Below, piece after piece: positions 58,212-64,000 of a DNA stretch of 64,000 bases. The position numbers were made by a program, and so were the translations under genes. Source of the DNA: Corynebacterium glyciniphilum AJ 3170. GTDB taxonomy: Bacteria > Actinomycetota > Actinomycetes > Mycobacteriales > Mycobacteriaceae. A model generated the notes under the pieces. That model saw only the letters and a list, made by a program, of their open reading frames with translations. It was not told the origin of the DNA and did not search any database. The stretch's first letter is position 1; every line of letters starts with the position of its first letter. The stretch covers positions 62,001 to 126,000 of the forward strand of contig NZ_VDYZ01000011.1 in NCBI RefSeq assembly GCF_007673095.1, given 5' to 3'.

Positions 58212-59906
58212 ATGACGTTTCCCCACTCCCCGGCGGCCCGCCCGCCACGGCGACCGGTGCGGCGCATGGTCGTCGCCGTCCTCGCTGCGGTGACCACCGT
58301 CGCCGTGGCCGCCGGTGTCACCGCCTGCGCCTCCTCCGACAGCGGACACCGGGACGCCGGTGCCCGTGAACTGGTCTACCTCGAGTCGCTCCCGTACAAC
58401 TCGCTGTACCCGCCGGCCGCCGGCTTCTACCCCAACGGCGGCATCCTCAACAACATCACCGACCGGTTGCTGTGGCAGGACCCCGACACCCTGGAACTGC
58501 ACCCGTGGATCGCCACGGACCTGCCGGAGATCAACGACGACGCCACCGAGTTCACCTTCACCCTCCGCGACGACGTCACCTACTCCGACGGCACGCCGCT
58601 GACCGCCGAGAACGTGGTCCGCAACTTCGACCTCTACGCCCTCGGCGACCCGGACCGCGGGTTGAGCTCCTCGGAACAGATCAGCACCTACGAGCGCGGC
58701 GAGGTGCTCGACGACCACACGGTCCGTTTCCACTTCAGTGACCCCGAGCCCGGGTTCCCGCAGGCGACCAGCTCCTTCAACGCGGGCCTGCTCGCCGACG
58801 CCAGCCTGGAGCAGTCCGACGAGGGCTTCGCGCCGGGCAGTGCCACGAAGGTCATCGGGTCGGGCCCGTTCGTCGTCTCCGCCGAACAACTCAACACCGA
58901 AGTCACCCTGGACGCCCGCGACGACTACGACTGGGCCCCGGAGGGGGTCGGCCAGCAGGGGGCGCCCCAGATCGACCGGGTCAGCGTGGTGATCACGCAG
59001 GAAGACAGCGTCCGTGTCGGCGGGTTGAAGTCGGCGCAGGGGGACATCGCCCGGCAGATCGAGGCGCCTGAGGAACAGCACCTCATCGACGACGGCATCG
59101 GTGTCCTGTCTGCCCCGACGAACGGGGTCAACAACCAGCTCGCGTTCCGGTTCCGGCACCCGCTGCTGTCGGACATCCGGGTCCGTCAGGCGATCATCGC
59201 CGGAGTCAACCGTGACCGGATCCTGAACTCACTGTTCAGCGACTCCTACACCAAGGCGACCTCGGCACTGGCCAGCACGGCCGCCGGCTACCGCGAACAG
59301 GAGGACGCCTACGTCTTCGATCCTGACCGGGCCCGTGATCTGCTTGACGAGGCCGGGTGGGTCCCGGGGCCGGACGGTATCCGCGTCAAGGACGGCCAGC
59401 GACTCAGCCTGACCGCCAACGACTCCGAGCAGCAGCCCCGCACCCGCGAGGTCGTCACCATGGTCCAGGAGCAGCTGCGGGACATCGGCGTGGACGTCTC
59501 CCTGTACCCCGGGGACGTCGCCGCCCAGAAAGCGGCACAGGTCAACCAGGACCTCATCCAGCTCAACGTGACGATGGTCGGACGGGCGGACTACGACGTG
59601 ATCAAGAGCCAGTACTACTCGCAGAACCGGAACCAGCTGCTCAACTACGACACCGAGGACGAGTCCGTCGGAGACCCCGAGCTCGAGGAACTCCTGCTCA
59701 AGGTGTCCGGCTCGGCGGACGAGGACGCCCGCGCCGCCGCCAGTGGCGACGTGCAGGACTACCTCACCGAGCAGGCCTACGTCCTGCCGTTCTTCGAGGA
59801 ACCGCAGGTGTACGGGGTGCAGGACTACGTGCACGGTTTCGCCACCGACCCGATCGGCCGCCCGTGGTTCTACCCGGTGACCCTCGACCAGAACGAGGAG
59901 GGGTGA
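58212..59906 (+). CDS. Peptide/nickel-type ABC importer, substrate-binding lipoprotein
   Basis: A 564-residue SBP_bac_5 (family 5) receptor outside the membrane. The twin-arginine-containing signal segment RRPVRRMVVAVLAAVT ends in a lipobox-like GVTAC. Landmarks are the PWIATDLPEI and FTLRDDVTYSDGTPLTAENVVRNFD regions, VRQAIIAGVNRDRI and the C-terminal ALPFFEEPQ-like part. ATG 58212 is preferred over TTG 58206. The permeases and ATPase follow within eight bases or less. Similarity to the KPN_01854-type receptors, which sit next to CMD-domain genes, is recalled from family knowledge and fits the next genes. Confidence 0.93.
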   Translation: MTFPHSPAARPPRRPVRRMVVAVLAAVTTVAVAAGVTACASSDSGHRDAGARELVYLESLPYNSLYPPAAGFYPNGGILNNITDRLLWQDPDTLELHPWIATDLPEINDDATEFTFTLRDDVTYSDGTPLTAENVVRNFDLYALGDPDRGLSSSEQISTYERGEVLDDHTVRFHFSDPEPGFPQATSSFNAGLLADASLEQSDEGFAPGSATKVIGSGPFVVSAEQLNTEVTLDARDDYDWAPEGVGQQGAPQIDRVSVVITQEDSVRVGGLKSAQGDIARQIEAPEEQHLIDDGIGVLSAPTNGVNNQLAFRFRHPLLSDIRVRQAIIAGVNRDRILNSLFSDSYTKATSALASTAAGYREQEDAYVFDPDRARDLLDEAGWVPGPDGIRVKDGQRLSLTANDSEQQPRTREVVTMVQEQLRDIGVDVSLYPGDVAAQKAAQVNQDLIQLNVTMVGRADYDVIKSQYYSQNRNQLLNYDTEDESVGDPELEELLLKVSGSADEDARAAASGDVQDYLTEQAYVLPFFEEPQVYGVQDYVHGFATDPIGRPWFYPVTLDQNEEG

Positions 59907-59913
59907 CAGCCAC

Positions 59914-60864
59914 ATGGATTCACTGACCCCCGGCGCCGTCCTCCGGCGTATCGGACAGTCCCTGGTGGTGCTGTGGGCGACGTTCACGCTCGCCTTCATC
60001 CTGCTCACCGCGCTGCCCGGGGACGCCGTGCAGACCCGCTACGCCAACCCCGAGCTGGGGCTGTCCCAGCAGGAGATCGCGCAGATGCGTGAGGCCTACG
60101 GTGCGGACGAACCGGTGCTGACCCGCTACTGGAACTCGCTGACCGGCATGCTGCGCGGCGACTTCGGCTTCTCCCTGGAGAACGGCACCCCGGTGTCCAC
60201 CACCCTGGCCGAGGCACTGCCGAGCACACTGACCCTGGCACTCACCGGGTTCGTCCTCGCCGTGGTCGTCGCGGTGCTCATCGCCGTGCTGGCCACCTCC
60301 GGCCCGTTCGGCTGGATCCGCAGCGCCCTGCGCGCACTGCCGCCGCTGTTCATCTCGCTGCCGGCGTTCTGGCTGGGCATCATGCTCATCCAGACCTTCA
60401 GCTTCCAGCTCACCTGGGTCCCGGTGATCCACGCGAGTGCCGTCCAGGAGCTGATTCTGCCGTCGATCGCGCTGGCGCTGCCGCTGTCGGCGCCGATCGC
60501 CCAGGTTCTGATCCGGGGGATCGACGACGCGACACGACAGCCCTATGTCACCGTGGTGCGGGCCCGTGGCGCCGGGGAACAGTGGATCCTGTGGCGCAAC
60601 GTGATGCGCAATGCGCTGCTTCCGGCCCTCACCATCGCCGGAGTCACCTTCGGTGAGCTCATCGGCGGGGCAGTGATCACCGAGGCGGTGTTCGACCGTT
60701 CCGGCCTCGGCGCGGCCACCGTGGACGCGGTGTCCTACCGTGACACACCGGTCCTGATGGCCGTGGTCGTGCTGGCCGCCGCGGCGTTCATCCTCGTCAA
60801 CCTCATCGTGGACCTGCTGTACCCGGTCCTCGACGCCCGACTGCGTAGGACGGTGACGGCATGA
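59914..60864 (+). CDS. ABC importer permease 1 (DppB type)
   Basis: A 316-residue membrane permease with six helices. It has the DppB-type opening ILRRIGQSLVVLWATFTLAFILLTALPGD, a long loop after helix one, and the coupling-helix EAA motif EQWILWRNVMRNALLPALTIAG. It follows the receptor by seven bases and overlaps the next permease in ATGA. The partner permease and the double ATPase complete a heterodimeric importer. Confidence 0.94.
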   Translation: MDSLTPGAVLRRIGQSLVVLWATFTLAFILLTALPGDAVQTRYANPELGLSQQEIAQMREAYGADEPVLTRYWNSLTGMLRGDFGFSLENGTPVSTTLAEALPSTLTLALTGFVLAVVVAVLIAVLATSGPFGWIRSALRALPPLFISLPAFWLGIMLIQTFSFQLTWVPVIHASAVQELILPSIALALPLSAPIAQVLIRGIDDATRQPYVTVVRARGAGEQWILWRNVMRNALLPALTIAGVTFGELIGGAVITEAVFDRSGLGAATVDAVSYRDTPVLMAVVVLAAAAFILVNLIVDLLYPVLDARLRRTVTA

Positions 60865-61679
60865 TGGCTTCGACTTTACGATCCCTGCGATCCCTGCGTC
60901 CGGGCGTGTGGCTCTCCGGCGCCGTCGTGCTGGTCGCCGTCGCCTGGGCCCTGGTGCCCGGCCTGTTCGCCTCCGGTGACCCGACGTCGTCCGGTGAGAC
61001 CGCCCCACTGCTCGCGCCGTCCGCCGACCACTGGTTCGGCACCGATGCCGTGGGCCGTGACCTCTACACCCGCGTGGTGTGGGGCGCGCGCCAGTCCCTG
61101 GCCGGAGCGCTGCTCGCCGTCCTCGTCGGCATGGTGGCGGGCTCGTTGCTGGGTCTGCTGGCCGGTGCACGACGTGGCTGGCTGGACGCCCTGGTCATGC
61201 GCATCGTGGACGTCCTGCTGTCCATCCCGTCGCTGCTGCTCAGCCTGTCGGTGATCATCCTGCTCGGCTACGGCACCTTCAACGCCGCCATCGCGGTGGG
61301 AGTCACCAACGTCGCCGTGTTCGCCCGGCTGGCCCGCTCCCAGGTGCTCAGCGTCGCCGGCAGTGACTTCGTCGAGGCGGCCTACGGGTCGGGCGGCACC
61401 GGGATGCAGGTCCTGTGGCGGCACATCCTGCCGAACTCGCTGACCCCGGTGATCGCCCTCGCGGCGCTGCAGTTCGGCAGCGCGATCCTGCAGCTGTCCA
61501 CCCTCGGCTTCCTCGGCTACGGCGCACCACCGCCGACACCGGAATGGGGGCTGATCATCTCCGAGGGCCGCGACTTCATCGCCACGTCCTGGTGGCTGAC
61601 CGTGCTGCCCGGCCTGGCGATCGTGCTGGTCGTCCTGGCCACCAACCACCTCAGCCAGTCGCTGCGGAAGGAGTCCTGA
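60861..61679 (+). CDS. ABC importer permease 2 (DppC type)
   Basis: A 272-residue permease. It has the DppC N-terminal segment PLLAPSADHWFGTDAVGRDLYTRVVWGARQSL, in which FGTDxxGRD is diagnostic, six helices and the coupling motif GGTGMQVLWRHILPNSLTPVI. The start overlaps permease 1 by four bases and its end touches the ATPase start, so translation is coupled throughout. Confidence 0.94.
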   Translation: MMASTLRSLRSLRPGVWLSGAVVLVAVAWALVPGLFASGDPTSSGETAPLLAPSADHWFGTDAVGRDLYTRVVWGARQSLAGALLAVLVGMVAGSLLGLLAGARRGWLDALVMRIVDVLLSIPSLLLSLSVIILLGYGTFNAAIAVGVTNVAVFARLARSQVLSVAGSDFVEAAYGSGGTGMQVLWRHILPNSLTPVIALAALQFGSAILQLSTLGFLGYGAPPPTPEWGLIISEGRDFIATSWWLTVLPGLAIVLVVLATNHLSQSLRKES

Positions 61680-61680
61680 C

Positions 61681-63420
61681 ATGAGCGAGCAGAACGACAG
61701 GCAGGACAGGATGGAGTGGGACGACGGGTCGTGGCGCCCGGACGACACCACCGACCCGGCACCCGGACACCCGCCCGGACGCCCGCCCGGGCACCGCAGC
61801 TCCGAGACGCCGCTGCTGGAGATCAGGGACCTGGCGGTGTCCTACCGCACCCGTCGGGGCGACGTCCACGCCGTGAAGGACGTCAACCTCACGGTCCGCC
61901 GGGGGAGGGTGACCGCCATCGTCGGCGAATCCGGGTCCGGCAAGTCGACCTCGGCGATGGCCACGCTCGGACTGCTGCCGTCCACCGCCACCGTGAGCGG
62001 CGAGATCCTGCTGGAGGGACGCAGCCTGCGTGATCTCCCACGACGCGAGTGGCGCACGGTCCGCGGCCGCCGCATCGGCCTGATCCCCCAGGACCCCAAC
62101 AACTCCCTCAACCCGGTGAAGACCATCGGCGAATCCGTGGGCGAAGGTCTGCGCATCCACCGACGCGGTAACCGTGCGGCGCGCCGGGAGAAGGTCGTCG
62201 AGCTGCTGGGGACGGTCGGCATCGACAACCCGGAGCTGCGCTACACCCAGTACCCGCATGAGCTCTCCGGCGGCATGAAGCAGCGCGCGCTGATCGCCGC
62301 CGCTCTGGCCCTGGAGCCGGACCTCATCATCGCCGACGAACCGACCAGTGCCCTGGACGTCACAGTGCAGCGCACCATCCTGGACCTGCTCGACCGCATG
62401 CGCGCTGACCTCGGCATCGGCGTCCTGTTCATCACCCACGACCTGGCGGTGGCCGGTGACCGTGCCGATGAACTGGTCGTGATGCGCTCGGGAGAGGTCC
62501 GGGAGGACGGTCCGACCGACCGCATCCTCACCGAACCGCGGGACGACTACACACGCCGCCTCCTGGCGGACGCCCCGTCCCTGGTCAGTGCCGTGGAGGC
62601 GGCGAGCTACCGCAGTGCCGTCCCCGCCGAGGGCAGCAGCCCTCTGCTGCAGGTCACCGGGCTGCGGCAGGAGTTCGGCTCCACCGTGGCCGTGGACGAC
62701 GTGTCCTTCTCCGTCCTGCAGGGCACCACCCACGCCATCGTCGGGGAGTCGGGTTCGGGCAAGTCCACGGTCGGCCGGGCGGTGACCGCCTTCCGCCGTC
62801 CCACCTCCGGTGAGGTCCTGCTCGGTGACACCAGGGTGGATGAGCTGGATGCGAAGGGACGCCGCGAATTGCGGCGGCGCGTGCAGATGGTCTACCAGAA
62901 CCCCTACAGTTCACTGGACCCGCGCCAGAGCATCGGCAGCATCGTCGCCGAGCCGCTGCGGAACCTCTCCGATCTGTCGCGGTCGGAGATCCGCGGCAGG
63001 GTCGACGGGATACTCGACCGGGTCGCACTGGGCTCCGACATGACCGACCGGCGTCCGGCGGAGCTCTCCGGTGGGCAACGCCAGCGCGTCGCCGTGGCCC
63101 GTGCGCTGATCCTCGACCCGGATCTCGTGGTCCTCGACGAGGCGGTGTCCGCCCTGGACGTCACGGTGCAGGCACAGATCCTGCACCTGCTCGACGAGCT
63201 GCAACGCGACCTCGGGCTGACCTACGTCTTCATCTCCCACGACCTGGCGGTGGTGCGCGAGATCTCCGACACCGTGTCGGTGATGTCCGGAGGACGTCAG
63301 GTGGAATCCGGGCGTACCGAGGACATCTTCGAGCGTCCGACCAGCGACTTCACCACCCGACTCCTCGACGCGATCCCGGGGCGGCGCTACCGCTCCGGAG
63401 GACTTAACCTGGGACTATGA
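61681..63420 (+). CDS. ABC importer ATPase, two fused domains (DppDF type)
   Basis: A 579-residue protein with two peptide-type ATPase domains in one chain. Domain 1 has GESGSGKST (about residue 80), [16 protein letters not shown] and [11 protein letters not shown]; domain 2 has GESGSGKST (about 357), [15 protein letters not shown] and [11 protein letters not shown]. Both have the ISHDLAV or THDLAV switch. An N-terminal polar tail of about 35 residues is rich in Asp/Pro/Gly. The stop overlaps the next start in ATGA. Confidence 0.95.
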   Translation: MSEQNDRQDRMEWDDGSWRPDDTTDPAPGHPPGRPPGHRSSETPLLEIRDLAVSYRTRRGDVHAVKDVNLTVRRGRVTAIVGESGSGKSTSAMATLGLLPSTATVSGEILLEGRSLRDLPRREWRTVRGRRIGLIPQDPNNSLNPVKTIGESVGEGLRIHRRGNRAARREKVVELLGTVGIDNPELRYTQYPHELSGGMKQRALIAAALALEPDLIIADEPTSALDVTVQRTILDLLDRMRADLGIGVLFITHDLAVAGDRADELVVMRSGEVREDGPTDRILTEPRDDYTRRLLADAPSLVSAVEAASYRSAVPAEGSSPLLQVTGLRQEFGSTVAVDDVSFSVLQGTTHAIVGESGSGKSTVGRAVTAFRRPTSGEVLLGDTRVDELDAKGRRELRRRVQMVYQNPYSSLDPRQSIGSIVAEPLRNLSDLSRSEIRGRVDGILDRVALGSDMTDRRPAELSGGQRQRVAVARALILDPDLVVLDEAVSALDVTVQAQILHLLDELQRDLGLTYVFISHDLAVVREISDTVSVMSGGRQVESGRTEDIFERPTSDFTTRLLDAIPGRRYRSGGLNLGL

Positions 63421-64000
63421 GCGACAGTAGCGGAACAGACAGCACAGGCAGCACAGACATCATTGATTTCCTCGCCGGGATCCGTCCCGGTGAGCGCGTC
63501 GCCGACCTGCGGCGCAACCGCGCGCAGGCACGCACCAACGCGCAGCACAGTTTCCGGGTGCTGCTGGAGGCGGGTGACACCGACGGGGGTTTCACCGACA
63601 CGGAGCGCTACGTCGTCGCCGCTTTCGTCGCCGGGCTGCACCAGGGGCGTGGTGCGGCTTTCTACACCGACCTGCTCGGGGACGTGGCGGACGGGGACGC
63701 GGTCGTCAATGCGGTGAGGGAGTCCGTCGACGCCGGGCTCACCGTCGGTCCGTACGGCACCTACCGCGAGCCCGACCTGGCGGAGGAGTCGGTCGGTGGG
63801 CCGGAGTTCACGGTGGATCCCCGCGTGCGAGGTGTGCTCGGTGAAAAACTTGCCGCAGCCCTGGAGTTCGCCCACCTGCTGGTCTTTCATCCGCGGGACT
63901 GCCGTCCGGAACGGCTGGCACCACTGGCATGGTGGGGGTGGACGCCGCGGCAGGTCGTGAGCCTGGCACAGCTGATCTCATTCCTGTGCTTCCAGCTGCG
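63417..64000 (+). CDS. CMD/alkylhydroperoxidase-domain protein (3' end outside window)
   Basis: An open frame of 194 codons that runs off the window, starting at ATG overlapping the ATPase stop. The sequence after an acidic N terminus, IIDFLAGIRPGERVADLRRNRAQARTNAQHSFR, and the later ERYVVAAFVAGLHQG are like CMD-domain (Avi_7170/Avi_7169-type) proteins reported beside peptide-type ABC importers. The CXXC motif expected in the second half is not reached. It probably acts with the importer on the imported compound, and a flavin monooxygenase gene may follow outside the window. The last 60 visible residues (LAPLAWWGWTPRQVVSLAQLISFLCFQL) match the CMD helices. Confidence 0.7.
   Translation, partial: MSDSSGTDSTGSTDIIDFLAGIRPGERVADLRRNRAQARTNAQHSFRVLLEAGDTDGGFTDTERYVVAAFVAGLHQGRGAAFYTDLLGDVADGDAVVNAVRESVDAGLTVGPYGTYREPDLAEESVGGPEFTVDPRVRGVLGEKLAAALEFAHLLVFHPRDCRPERLAPLAWWGWTPRQVVSLAQLISFLCFQL

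Noticed and set aside
1..64000. tRNA, rRNA or CRISPR features
   Set aside because: No clover-leaf with GGTTCGA-type arm in an intergenic region, no rRNA core and no regular spacer array was seen.

Overview
The window is high-GC actinobacterial chromosome, most likely from a Corynebacterium of the high-GC environmental or cheese type. MetB is strongly corynebacterial, the lipoproteins and phoRS/mtrA-like control sequences fit, and many genes start 6-8 bases after a TAnnnT -10 box, as in corynebacterial leaderless transcription. No rRNA, tRNA, CRISPR array or transposase was found. The genus assignment is inference.

Layout. 1-7619: the end of a sugar-porter MFS gene, an AAA+ ATPase with a 9-bp-period repeat in its promoter, an OPT peptide transporter, an NADPH-dependent FMN reductase and an acyltransferase-3/SGNH membrane protein. 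7767-16005: deoC, a heterodimeric ABC exporter, an SRPBCC protein, an AraC/GyrI-like regulator and an ABC-F ribosome-protection-type ATPase with a leader. 16007-23691: a lipoprotein, a small membrane protein and an isochorismatase sharing one bidirectional promoter, an acyltransferase-like membrane protein, a methyltransferase, DoxX, aldehyde dehydrogenase, DJ-1/PfpI and an aldo/keto reductase. 23748-33843: two CNNM/CorC membrane proteins behind a possible leader peptide, two tandem DUF4442 proteins, Dps, a GT87 glycosyltransferase, a lipoprotein nuclease, a CPBP protease and a dicarboxylate symporter.

33895-38984 is an alkane-oxidation operon read leftwards: alkB, a two-TM protein, two rubredoxins, rubredoxin reductase and, adjoining, a type-B carboxylesterase. 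39383-45158 holds two large tandem paralogues of unknown function, an ABC ATPase and signal peptidase I. 45221-54920 holds a DUF559/AbiEi-like protein with conspicuous inverted repeats, a second symporter, alkaline phosphatase with an 11-bp-period promoter array, a secreted protein of unknown function with a 9-bp-period array, an acetyltransferase, metB and two small genes. 54947-64000 holds a cupin, 3-methyladenine glycosylase, a large FAD/NAD(P)-binding protein and, divergently, a complete peptide-type ABC importer followed by a CMD-domain protein cut by the window edge.

Regulatory links visible in sequence: GTTGAC-N2-GTCAAC palindromes precede both the FMN reductase and DoxX; ACAGA-N4-TCTGT-TC sits at identical distance from a -10 box at the dicarboxylate symporter and the ABC importer. 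The strongest candidates for something undescribed are the leader ORF with two competing hairpins ahead of the CNNM pair, the repeat-associated DUF559 gene and the tandem 690-723 aa paralogues.
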